DNA of 64,000 bases, taken from contig NC_043744.1 of NCBI RefSeq assembly GCF_004337985.1, positions 3,926,663 through 3,990,662 on the forward strand. The letters run 5' to 3'. Position numbers and translations under genes: made by a program. The notes beneath the pieces were generated by a model that was given only the letters and a program-made list of their open reading frames with translations, was not told the DNA's origin and ran no database searches. This DNA comes from Pyricularia pennisetigena (Eukaryota; Ascomycota; Sordariomycetes; Magnaporthales; Pyriculariaceae). This document shows positions 1-10,704 of the stretch, piece after piece; the first letter of the stretch is position 1; every line of letters begins with the position of its first letter.

Positions 1-3000
1 CAGAGCGAAGAGCAATGTGCCATGAATCCACGACGGCGATACAGTATACTGTACTGGACACCTGCCTGGCTCTGCTCAACCATTGGGCTGTACCTCGTCT
101 TTGTGCTTGGGCGAATCCCTCCAGTGCTGGCCAAATGCAAATGATGCTGTCATCTCTGCTTCTTTGCGTATTCGCTGCGTCTTTGCCGTCTTGCTTGGAT
201 GCGTTCATCTTGAAGCCTCTCGGTCAGACCCTATAGAGATAATTAGGCTGGATAGATTGAGTCGACTGCTCTTACCGCTCTGTTTTACCGTTTTACTATT
301 GTTGAGGCCATCTACATCCTATCAGACACGCAGAAATCGTCCAACACTGATTATGAAAACGCTTCTTTATCGAGACTCGGAGACATATGGATGTCTAGAA
401 CCAAGAGGGTCGACACCTGATGAGAAGCTCAATTCAGAGTTTGCAACAAGCATCCGGATCTATGCCTTTGCTTGAAGATATGAGCTATCTGCTCTGCAAG
501 AGCTTGCTAAACTAGGGGCTTTTCAGCAGCCCCTAATCTGATCCTGGACGCATATCCAAACCCAGACGCGGATGACGTATGGTCCAGCAGCTAGATCCGT
601 CTCAGTGAGCAGACTGTGTTGTATCGAAGGCCGACCACAAAACATGGCGAATAAGCGATTTGTTGCTAAAAAGCCTGGTTGAGGTAGTTTGCGACCTTAG
701 CACTCCACCTCCGAGTAGTGAGGGACCCCAACTGGAGGTCATTCCAGGGCCTGCTTTCACAACGCCGCTATTAGAGTCCAAATCACCCTCAACGGCAACG
801 CCTGAGTCAGTTGCTGTCATTAATAGACGGAGTGCATGCAGATGCACCTGCAGTGAATTTACTACCTCCGGTACCTCAGGAATGTGCCCCAAAAACTTTG
901 GGCTGTTCCTGTGACAGGATTAGCTCTCAAGTGAGTAGCATGGCAAGGGCGATATGGCAAGCCATATCTGAGGTTTGTTAGTATGTTAAAATTTTCGAAA
1001 GACTCGAATTGATGCCAACACTGCTATTGTAATCAAATGTTAAATCTGAGGCGAGCACTCATACAAATCGTTTGCTTTTCCAGGTTGCCTCTACAGTTAG
1101 AAAAGCTTTTCTGGGAGGCCCTTGCTTTTTATAACTTGGAGCAAGAAAACATTTCGAATTAAGGACCTAGTTTAGAGTGAAGTTAGAGTTCTGGATGCTC
1201 TGTAACTTTGCTTCCAAATAATTGGATATATCTGAAAATCAATGACCAAAATCGACCACTTCTTTTATTCTTTTCCACTAGTACTTATTTTGTTTGAAAA
1301 TCACTGCCTTGTACCACTTGTGTTCCATGGATCCAGGCCTTGGAACCGAACTTTGTGTCGAGTAAAAAAGGCTCCGGAATCTGCCGTTCATGCGCTGATT
1401 CGAGGTCGAATCCCTCATCTGTATTGGGAAGGTGATCCTGTTTAGTAGCGAGTATTCACTCTCTTCCAAGTTCCAACAAAAAAGAACTGAACCACTGTCA
1501 GATACTTCAAGGCCGAGTACGAGGTGAACATTTGATCCTATTGTGTGAAACATATCAATACTGTACAAGGCTCATGGCTATTCAAATCGAGACTTAGACA
1601 AAGGGGCCCGTGGATTTAACAGTCGGGCTGACCGGCGGAACAACACGAGCAGGCGCGCCAAGCGGGCTAAGCCCCAATGTGTATATAATGGATCCGGGCC
1701 GAGTCAGGGCATAAACGGCCATTCCAGCCTTTATGCACGGCAAAAGGGGGAGGCAGGACCCGGACCCGGACCCATGGCAAACGAGCTGCGCAGGGCCGTC
1801 TATATAAGGCGAGCTTCTGCCTGACCTGCTTGTGCGAAGGGTCTATACTCGTAAAATGTCCTTCAGATATCGCGGTTACAACTTAACTAGTTATTTATCC
1901 CGCAAGATCATGGAGTGCCACAAACGTTAACCGGAGTTTGTGAGCGTTAGATTTGGGAGCCTGGACAACGCTTACTCTGCTAGCTTTGCGGAGACGCAGG
2001 AAATATTTGGTCAGACTTGATGACATTTATCGTCTGCCACGTTCCCTCGAGGAATTGAACCCTTCTCGAAGCCATTGCTTTTTGGTTGATCCAAAAAAAG
2101 CAACAAGACATGTGAAAGGAGAGCCGACGACCATTGACTTCTTTTGAGACTGGTCAAAATATTTGCCGAAGCAGGACAGGTGCAACGGGAGAAATGAAAG
2201 GAATGGCATCAAATAGTCATTGATTATTTTGATGGGCTTTGTCTGCTTTGTGCCAAACTGAGTCTTCCACCTGCAAGCCCCATGGAAGCTGTTCTGCATT
2301 GGACAGTTTTGAACTTTTGATGGAGGCCATAGAATGTACCGGCGCAGCTTTCGGGAAAACACCACTTGAGCTTTTGATTTTGCCATTTTTCGAGAACCTG
2401 GCCTGCCAATCTGTAGTACTGACTAATTAAATCTGAGCTGCAGCAGAGAGAGTGAGCAAGGAGTGTTACTGTGTGAAAGATGGTATTTGACTTGGGCTTT
2501 TTTTTTTTTTTTGCCAGTATCCCCGAGTTATGACTACTTCGTGCTGGCTCAATCAGAAAGCTTCGGCCGGCTGATTAAGGGGTTGAAAATTTGAGAAAAG
2601 AAAAAGCTAGGTAGAGAACGGCGTCGGCGGGGAGGCCTTTTTGACCATAAGCCTCACCCAATGCATGGTACTGTAGTCATAGTAGTAATTTTTTTTCATG
2701 CGCACAAGTGCTTCTATTGAGTAATATCGACGCATGAAACTATTTCAATCTCTTCTAAGGGCAGTCCTTCTTTGCATCGCTAGTCAATCCAAGACGTGAA
2801 TAATCCCTATTTAACTTCAGCCAACAACCTGATTTTGGCGAGGGTGTTATATTCGACGGAGACTAAAGAGGGCAATGTATGGGGGGCGGAAAACTCCCTC
2901 AGAACTTTCTGGCAAAGCCGATGTTTGATCAGCAACCAGCCCTCTTGGTTTCGGTTTACGTGAATCCAGTCCAGCAATTAGACGTCCATGCAATCGAATT

Positions 3001-3686
3001 TCCACTTGGATGTTTAGGTGCATTTGTCGAGTTTTTTTTTTTTTCGTGTGGAATATTGATCAGCCTAATCATTATTCACGGGAATTATTTTCCGAGCTTA
3101 GCCATGGGTGCATTCTGTTATAGTGCAGATCATCTGGGAAACACCTTTCTCCCTCAATTTATTACAGTTCCGTCTTCTCGGTCATTCTGTGAGCTTTCAC
3201 AAGTTGTTGTTGGGAGGCCCAAGGCAAGGCAATCGGCCTCGGGGATGATGGCCGAGCGAAGGTGATTATCATTCTCCTTTTTCGGTGACAAATGAGGAAA
3301 TTCTCTTGACTCCGGAAGCCAGGGAGGCCAACTTGGCGTTTACGTAAGTTCCAGATCGTAATTTTTGGAATCTACTCTCCTTTTCGAGATCGGCATCACG
3401 TGAAAGGGGGAAAATACCTCTTTTGCAGTGAGGGTAGCCTTGCGAAACTCCATATGCTGCAAAGCCTTTTCGTGAGTGCCCCCTTGGGCGAGGTTTTTTT
3501 TTTTTTTTTGTGCGTTGAATTTTCTTGCTGGCGGATATGACGATGAGCGGTGTGCAATTTTAAAATTGACTTTTGCATGAAGACAGCGAAAATCCGTCGA
3601 CAACCAACCACGAATATGGAGAAGTGTCGACAGGTCTTTTCGCAGTAAAGGGTATGCCTGCAAAATCACAACATTTCAAACATTGA
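1..3686. other. gene-poor flank, no recognisable gene
   Basis: Only short open frames occur, none with recognisable motifs or a convincing signal peptide or intron structure. Base composition is intermediate, with poly-T runs near 2500, 3035 and 3497. The stretch 1740-1810 holds a three-unit GGACCC repeat and two TATA-like boxes, described separately. I see no intact gene. Confidence 0.5.
1683..1807 (+). promoter_or_regulatory. two TATA-like boxes with a GGACCC triple repeat between them
   Basis: TATATAA occurs at 1683-1689 and again at 1801-1807. Between them, at about 1756-1773, lies a tandem GGACCC repeat. The second box lies about 50 bp before an ATG at 1856, but that frame closes after 24 codons. 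It could be a relic promoter, a promoter of a short or spliced transcript I cannot model, or chance. Motif presence is seen; function is inference. Confidence 0.2.
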
Positions 3687-3716
3687 ATGATATCCGCCGG
3701 CATCATCTCGACTTTC

Positions 3717-3723
3717 TATAAAA
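3717..3723 (+). promoter_or_regulatory. TATA box of the secreted cysteine-rich gene
   Basis: TATAAAA lies about 170 bp upstream of the ATG at 3891. The sequence between is C/A-rich with CAACA and CAAAC repeats, typical of strongly expressed fungal leaders. The pairing with the secreted-protein gene is by position. Confidence 0.45.
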
Positions 3724-3890
3724 CGAAAACCATTGCACCACCCATTCTATCGGAAAATATCACAACACATCACCACATTCATTACATCCTACAAAACCAG
3801 CTTTCTCAAGCACCTCTCCTAGCTTACTCAATCGGCCCAGCCAAATCCAACTTTATACACTCTTTGTTCACAAAGCCACCATCCGCCAAA

Positions 3891-4268
3891 ATGCAGATCA
3901 AGACCTTCGCCGCCACCCTCTTCTTCGCCCTCGCGGCTGCCCTTCCCTCGGCTAGCCCCGAAACCAACGAGGCCCAGGCCGCGACATCCAACGCCGAGGT
4001 TGACACCGCCACCACCCCCGACGTTTCCATGGCCAGCACCGCCGAGAAGGCCAACACCAACAGCGACGCCCCTGTGTCCAAGAAGACGTGGCAGGCCGAT
4101 GGCCACTGCGAGTTCAAATACCGCAAGCTCGAGAACTGCATCACTGCGTGCCTGTTCGAGGCTAAATTCGGCCCTGCGAAGTGCCGTGACGCGATCAGCA
4201 TCGAGGGTCTGAGGACTGGAGGCTGCCTTCCCCTGCGCAACACTTGCGAGTGCACCTGCACCTACTAG
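3891..4268 (+). CDS. small secreted cysteine-rich protein, defensin-like spacing
   Basis: The 125-aa protein has a hydrophobic signal peptide (about residues 1-20). An acidic Ala/Thr/Ser/Glu-rich spacer without cysteine follows (21-66), with a dibasic KK at 64-65 that could be a processing site. The C-terminal domain has eight cysteines at 73, 83, 87, 98, 112, 119, 121 and 123. The CxxxC at 83-87 and the CxC pairs at 119-123 match the layout of cysteine-stabilised alpha/beta (defensin-type) folds; that fold is inference. The ATG at 3891 was chosen over the in-frame ATG at 3687 because it opens directly on the signal peptide and follows a TATA box at a sensible distance. There is no intron, and codon use is GC-rich, unlike the AT-rich DNA downstream. 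It is likely an effector or antimicrobial-type secreted protein; no family name is claimed. Confidence 0.8.
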   Translation: MQIKTFAATLFFALAAALPSASPETNEAQAATSNAEVDTATTPDVSMASTAEKANTNSDAPVSKKTWQADGHCEFKYRKLENCITACLFEAKFGPAKCRDAISIEGLRTGGCLPLRNTCECTCTY

Positions 4269-5200
4269 AGGGCTTCCCGCGTGCTGGTTAGCCAGGGGGC
4301 CCACAAGGACTCTGGAACAAGCTAGTTTTGGGTCAGCTGGGATTTTGTCAAAGGATAGAAAAAAGGAGAGGGGATGGAGTGGTGGTGTGATTGTTCCAAG
4401 TCTGCAGCAGTTGAGGGAGGATATGGGTGCACGCACCTTGGGGAAAAGTACTGAGTTTCTGGATTCCTGTTTAGGCTTGGATGGAACACATCATTTAATA
4501 GACACATCTCATTCTTAATCTTTTCTCAATCAGGCCAATCAATAAAAATAACAGGTTCCCTGCAGTCAAGCGTTTTCTCGAAATTGCTCTGCTATGCCAA
4601 GAAGCTCCGGATATCTACGGGTTAAGCCCCGAAACAGTGAAACGAAACCACTCCGGCAACGGTCATACTCGACCGCTCTGTCCTGGTTGACTGCAACCAA
4701 TCGGACTCAAAGCCGCCTGGTAAGGCTTAGTGAGCCTGGACGAGTGGTCACATTGCGGAGCCCGCGTATGTTTGTATTGTCGCGAGTGCGGACGGCTCTT
4801 TTGTGGGTGACCTCAACCAGAACGGCACGCACTTGCAGCATCTTAGAGCGAAACCCTTCGAAAGGTGCCCTCGGTGGCCGGACGGGCCCAAAGCGTGGCT
4901 GGATTGGAAGTTTCGTAGCAAGGCAGAGGCGGGAGCTCGTCGGGAGTATGACCTTGTGCAGCTTCTTCACAATTCATCGTGATTGAATCTTCTGGAAGAT
5001 TCCTAATACTGCATGTGGGTTCCTCGGGGAAGCCCTGGCTGTTGAAAGCTTGTTCTTCAGGATACCTCTTTGGGGAGACTAAAAGCGGAAAAGTGGACTG
5101 ACCAAATGATTCGTCATTTGATTCTTCTGCTGGGTTTTGAAAGTAAAACATAACTACGAAAATTCCGCTACCGGTTTAAGGGCAGCTCCTTTGCGGTCAT
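4269..5200. other. intergenic, no gene seen
   Basis: The 3' flank of the secreted-protein gene. Overlapping frames on both strands near 4594-5151 look like chance openings: no motif, no signal peptide, and antiparallel overlap. G+C drops sharply after about 5200. Confidence 0.5.
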
Positions 5201-6504
5201 TCGGCTCACGATTGAGATTTCTTTACTAAAAAGAAACAATTGCTCATGCGTCCATCCAATAATCAGAGTTTATATAACTCAAGTCATTTGTAATTAAATA
5301 CTGTCTTTAACATTTCCTTTGCAAAATTCAGTGGAATTCTACTGGCAAATTTTTAGTTACAGGCTTAAAAAAGATTCTCAGTTATGTTTTTGTTTTTCTA
5401 TTATGTATACGACAATCTTAATCTTATATTCACACAGAGAAATGAAATTATACTTTAATATTTTGGTTGCGAGAATTTGTATTCAAGTTTAATTTTCTAA
5501 CTTCGAAAACTTAGATAGAATTAATTATAAACCGCCTTTAACGCAAAATGCTTAGTAGAAGATATTCTCTATTACGTTTGATGAAATATATATTAATTTG
5601 CAAGTTGATCATTTTCATTCATTTGACTTAAAAGTCAACATCCTGATTTTTAAACTTACAGTGTTTCTGTTGATCTTAATAGTATGAGCGTATAAATGGC
5701 AGCCTTAGAAAGCGGTCTTCCAAGGCTAGCAACCTATAAAATATGGTGTATTGTGAAAAACCAATGAAATAGTTATAAAAGGTCAAAATGAAAACAACAC
5801 AGCCACTTCAGGGTCGCCAAGTCTAGTGGTACCGCTAAGAGGGAAGAGTAATATTAAAAGCAACCCATGAGGATAAAACATAACGGCCGGTTCTCCTTAT
5901 TATATATTACCCTCTTCACCTGTCTCTTTTTTTCTGCCTTTTCTTTCTTCCCTGTCCCGCAGGTCGCTCTTTTCTAGTATGGCGGTAAATTTACTAATGC
6001 TTAGCAGTAGTCTTTTCAGTTTATCCCATTACAAATATAACCAAACCTTCTAATAATCATAAATGGTATGCACATGTCATTTCTAATTAAAAGACAGGAG
6101 CCCTTCACCATCAGGCACAGCTGCAAACCCACGTAGTCGCTATCCGCACCATGCAATACATAGCCATGAAATCGATCGACAAGACAAATCAAAATATACG
6201 CATGTCACGCCGCCAACCGCCAAAACAAATAATATCACAAGCCCTGGTCCCTTGCCCTGTAAAAACACCGTAAGCCTTTGTGTTCCGAATTCTACCTGCT
6301 TTCCCGCAAATGACTAGCGGTTGCTCTTGTATACATGACGTTCCCGCGTACAAAACGATTGTGACGGTTACATCACTTTGAAACAAAAGAATTGGAGCTT
6401 AATAATTGAGTATAAACCGGACGAATCTGATGGAGAATTAGACCGTAAACATCCCGATGAAGATTTTTGCTGGGTGCTGTAGAAACTGACTGCTGGCTAA
6501 AGGA

Positions 6505-6715
6505 AGTGGACCTGCTCCAAGAGTTCAGACATGAGCCCGGTTCAGAAACTCGCTGGAGTAGTCTCAGGGCTCATCCTAGAACGAACACTCCGCAATTGAT
6601 CCACTTCGTTCCATTTCGTAGCTCAATTGCGGCGTTGGTTGTACCTGTGGGTCAGGTCCACCCAACGACGCGCTCATTCTAGTCTAGTTTGAGGACAACT
6701 TGTCGAATTTCGCCG
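6505..6715 (+). repeat. fragment of a transposon-like repeat
   Basis: Three pieces recur elsewhere in the window. The 26 bp at 6533-6558 recur inverted at 7513-7538 with two to three mismatches. The stretch from 6559 (AGTAGTCTCA, then GCTCATCC, then a CAATTGA block) matches the complement of the right arm at about 10960-11015. The motif TGAGGACAA..TTGTCGA at about 6690-6710 recurs at about 10808-10826. An internal palindrome brackets CAATTG at about 6591-6637. This looks like a piece of a terminal-inverted-repeat DNA element; no transposase frame survives. The family is not identified. Confidence 0.5.
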
Positions 6716-7153
6716 CTCATGGCGGTATTTTCGTCAATTCGGCGATTAATATTCCGCTATAAAAAATAAATAGAAATCCTAAAAATATACGGTTTGTACG
6801 TTGAAAATAGCATTTAGTACCGCTATGTGTTTTAATAAAATAGACATATTTATTCGTTCGACAATTCTTTTTTATTTTAATATTACGAATATTGGCACAA
6901 ACAAATTTATTTAATTTTAAAAATGATATTTACTATAAAATAATATGTAATAATAATACAAAGTGAAACTTTGGTGATGGTAATTTTAACTTTGCTATTT
7001 CCGGTAATATAAAAACCAAATTGGTGAACAATTTTTTAATATTTATCAGCGTTTAAATACCGTACATAACGTATATACAATATTTATTTCTTTTTCATAA
7101 TTTTTAACCCATAACCGATTCTCAAAACTTTTCATTTTTGGTTAACCAAAAAA

Positions 7154-7158
<5 letters not shown>

Positions 7159-7207
<49 letters not shown>
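7159..7207. repeat. (TA)n microsatellite
   Basis: About 24 uninterrupted TA units inside the AT-rich block. It is likely length-variable between isolates. Confidence 0.95.
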
Positions 7208-7209
<2 letters not shown>

Positions 7210-7481
7210 TATATAGTTTATTTCATATTCTTAATTGGAAAATTTATTGATTGTATATGTTAATCTCGAGGATTTACTATATGGAAAAAACGGCATTATT
7301 AACTATTTAGTTTTGCATTTAATTTGTAAAATACCCAAATAAAAATCAAATAATAAATAGGCGTTGCCTAAAGGAAAGAAAAGATTTTAATCTCCATTTG
7401 ATCGGTATATTGAATTGCCGATTTTGGGTTTTTATTTTTAATTATTGTTTTATAAATAACCAATTAGAATTTGTTATTTTG

Positions 7482-7868
7482 TTAAATAGCGCGCATCCAC
7501 TTTCTCAACCCGCTCCAGCGAGTTTTTGAACCTGGCTCAACTCGTCCCTTCTCAACTGATTCCTCCTGCTCCAAGGGCTCGGCAAAAGTGACATGTTTTA
7601 CCTCCCTGCTCGGGGGATAAGTCTGGCCCGGCACATATTTCCAGCCATTAACCGTCCACGAACTAGGCAAACCTTTGCATGTTATCGAGCAACTATAAGT
7701 GACTGTACACTTATGCCCGGAAAGGTCAAGTGGATCTCCCGCTCGAACCTTTCCCCTAAGCTCTCCGCTGTCCATATTTGCTATAAAATAGCAAACCTTC
7801 GGATTAGCCAAGGCCCCTCCTGTCATAAGAGAAAGGGCGCTGGTAGCGTAAATGTAAATGGATTTCAT
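7482..7868 (-). CDS. small secreted protein in the AT-rich block (effector candidate)
   Basis: The 128-aa frame starts at 7868 with a clear signal peptide (residues 1-21, cleavage near ALA-NP). Four cysteines lie at 26, 54, 60 and 64. The body up to about residue 88 is polar and globular-looking. The last ~35 residues are encoded by DNA shared with the repeat fragment at 6505-6580 (inverted 26-mer at 7513-7538; direct 18-mer at 7565-7582 versus 6511-6528). The native C-terminus may therefore have been replaced, or the gene may end in repeat-derived sequence. The coding patch is markedly more GC-rich than the surrounding AT-rich DNA. Size, export signal, low cysteine count and location fit fungal effectors; no family is recognised, and a beta-sandwich (MAX-like) fold is only a possibility. 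No intron seen. Confidence 0.55.
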   Translation of the reverse strand: MKSIYIYATSALSLMTGGALANPKVCYFIANMDSGELRGKVRAGDPLDLSGHKCTVTYSCSITCKGLPSSWTVNGWKYVPGQTYPPSREVKHVTFAEPLEQEESVEKGRVEPGSKTRWSGLRKWMRAI

Positions 7869-8169
7869 TGCGGCGAAATTCGTTCGCAGTCTTGGTAGGT
7901 TTTAATGTATAGGTTGCGGTAGGGATTCTGAATAATAAACTCTAATAGAGCGTGAAAGTGGCGGGTTGATACTTGGATAGCAACGTAGGTGTATTATACC
8001 GGAGACAAGATGGTTCCTACTCCGTTGCTCTGCCACGGACCATGATTTTATATGAACATGCTTTCATCAGGAGGGTGTTGGAAAGGATACTATACTTTGC
8101 ATTGTCTATTCTACATTGCAACTTAAATGATAAATAATATCATGTGGGTGGAGATGTTCCACTTCCCTG

Positions 8170-8238
8170 CTTGGTGCCCCCGGCCGAGCTGTTGGTAACG
8201 GATCCCGGGCTTCCGACAAAGCCGGTGCTAAACTAAGA
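8170..8238. repeat. GC-rich repeat-like fragment
   Basis: A 70-bp GC-rich island flanked by AT-rich DNA. It contains CGGCCG, CCCGGG and a hairpin-capable pair (CCCGGGCTT against AAAGCCGG). The abrupt composition change suggests an undegraded remnant of a transposon or LTR. The element is not identified. Confidence 0.25.
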
Positions 8239-9427
8239 TTTGCAAAGGAAATATGGAAGTATTCGTGTTTCAGTTCTTTTTTTCCTGTCCTTAGTTAATA
8301 GAATTATCTGGTACGAATTATTAAAGCCATGGACCTAAGCGAGGAACTGTTTGTTACAGTCAATACCAGGACATATCAAGCGATTGGAATATGAAGTGTT
8401 TTGAATATGTAAAAATAAGCAAGGCGCAGATAATTATTTGTGTTAATCTTATTTCATTACCCATGAAATCGGCTCCACTTGTGCATTAGTTACCGAGTCG
8501 TACATACTTATAAAGTGGGCCAAACAATGCATGTTAATGCAAGGTAGCAAGTAGAGGGGGATTAGGGCGCAATCTTATTTGTAAATAAATGTACCGTCTA
8601 ACCAGTGATAAACTAGCCAGAAAGTTAGCAGTTACTACCACTCTAAACTCCCCGGCTTTACCAGTGCTTTCACAGGCTTTTGGGCATAAATACGCTTATG
8701 ACCATGTTTCAATATATCGGTTAAAGCTACTTGTAATACGAGAGCTTAATAAAATTTGCAAAGCTACAATGTGGGACATGTATATATTAGTGTAAGTAAA
8801 CTGTATTAACTATTATACTGCGGGACCTGTTTTTCTTTTTTTAGGTGAGGGTCTACGAACCAAGGTTTGGGATAAAAGGGACTTATTTTAAATACAACAG
8901 ATTGATATTGGAAAGATTTTACTTTTATAATTACAGCTTCTTGTTAATATTTTGTTTGAAAAAAATTGAAATCTTATAAATAAAGACCATAAAAAGTTTA
9001 TTGGTAAAAATTATAGGTAAGTAATAATAGGAGAATTTAATATCTCTTATTAATACGCATTGTTAATGCGAGCTATTGAAGGAAATCGAATTCCCAGATT
9101 ATTAATAAGTTCCTGGAGTATAATATTATTAGCGCAAGCCAGTAAAACCTAAGTATATACACCTGTTCTTTTCACAAGACGTATAAATATCTGCCCACTT
9201 TTAGAAGCTTGGTCTGGCTCCATCACAATTTATAGCTCAGCCCATTAATTTCAAAATACTTTAAATGTTCGTTCTTTTTCATTTCTGCAATTTCACCCTG
9301 TTTACTCTGTCTGACCTGCACTTTTGTCTACAGTATCGACTTGGCTCCCTTTGCATACTCTCCAGTAAAAAGGCCGTACAATTCGCTTAACAACTTGAAC
9401 ATATTGAGAGCATAGAGCCTGCGTTCT

Positions 9428-10181
9428 TCATGACAAACTCATTGTAATATCCAAGATAAAAGCGCCAAATGCTAGCATGATTAATCCTTTAATAGATATT
9501 CTTACTATCGAACTGTTATAATGCGCTAGTCCATCCTTTTTACCACTTATATTACCGCGTTCGTCTTTTCGTCGAGCGTTTCGGCAGATAAATGTACGGC
9601 TTCGTTTGAGCCGATAAATAGGAGATAGCCTATGGATAAAAAGTTGAGTGAAATCGACCCAAAGGAGTCCACCTTTACGGAGTTTGGTAAACATAAATTT
9701 AGCATAAAACTGGATTTCAAATGCTGGGCAGAAAAGGTATTTGGGACAGTCCCTACCGGCTTGCGTGTTTATATACACTTGAAGTGACCCAAATAATCCA
9801 ATAATTTCCCGCTGTATTTGCAATGGTTTCAAAAGTAGGAAGGTACCGGTTGAGACGGATTTCTGGAAATTATAATCCGTGTAACGCATAATGTTCCAAT
9901 CTCCATATCTGGAAATCTTCTGTCTTAACGACCAACCCCACGCCTATTTCAGCGTCGGCCCCAGGGAGCAGCGGGCTCCAAACCCTAAGCGCAAGACTAT
10001 TAGACAACGGATGATGCTTCAGAAGCCCGAGAGAACGCATAACGCAACGATAGAAAAGACTTCACCTTTGCAAAACGGCCTCTTCTTTATCGGGGAAGAA
10101 TCCGCGCGTCTGGCGGACCTCATCAAGCCAAGAGGACACTACTGGTGGCAGAAGAGCCGTTCTTTCGGACTACAGGACTAA
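9428..10181. other. island with two opposed open frames, unrecognised
   Basis: A patch of near-balanced composition holds a 153-codon frame on the minus strand (9889 to 9428) and a 96-codon frame on the plus strand (9891 to 10181), with starts back to back. Neither has a recognisable motif. The plus-strand product is basic and begins without a clear signal peptide. Either could be a relic of a gene or mobile element spared from AT drift. I do not assign a function and doubt that both are real. Confidence 0.25.
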
Positions 10182-10509
10182 TCCAAAAGTGAAGCTGGAG
10201 ATATGTCAATAATGCCAGAATCAAATATATCTCGTAAAAGGCTCTGCCTGTTATGTTTGAATAAAAGCACAGAAGATAAGTGTTCCTAGCCGTCTTATTA
10301 ATCTGCATCAAGCCACAGCTCAGTTAAATCACCCTTGAACACTGCGTGTCCAGGCAGGACAGTAATTATTTACCACACAGACTAAAGCATACATTCGGTC
10401 TACTGTGGATAGGTTTTTAAAATACTCGTGTTGCTAATAACTAGTTTTACACCGACGAAGGCATAATACCCAGCATCCAGCTTTGTACCCCCGCATTAGG
10501 TGCATTGGG

Positions 10510-10521
10510 NNNNNNNNNNNN
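10510..10521. other. assembly gap (12 N)
   Basis: Twelve consecutive Ns within the AT-rich block. Gap size may be nominal, so distances across it are unreliable. Confidence 1.
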
Positions 10522-10704
10522 ACTTAAAGGGGGAAAAAGTAAACATATATAGGTTCTAACAAACAATTGCTTACGTCAGGCATAAATTCAGATCGCGATA
10601 AAGACGCAAAGTCTTTTGCACCCTATGCGCGGTATCCCTGCAGAGAATATGTCACGATTAAAGTCCTGTATAACCTGTTTGTATAGTAAAATACAATAAT
10701 TTAA

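Larger units (their letters stand above)
5200..10700. other. AT-rich, decayed compartment
   Basis: From about 5200 the sequence becomes strongly A+T-rich with frequent TpA, long stretches without usable open frames, and scattered repeat fragments. This is the appearance of repeat-induced point mutation (RIP), a premeiotic C-to-T process of ascomycetes acting on duplicated DNA. The process is established; its action here is inference from composition. More GC-rich patches stand out at 6490-6700 (repeat fragment), 7490-7900 (secreted-protein gene), 8160-8240 and 9560-10200. A gap of Ns at 10510-10521 shows that the assembly broke inside the block. Confidence 0.75.

Noticed and set aside
1402..1416. 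T-arm-like hairpin (GAGG, seven-base loop TCGAATC, CCTC) suggesting a tRNA
   Set aside because: Only four stem pairs, and no matching acceptor stem, D-arm or anticodon arm in the preceding 60 bases.
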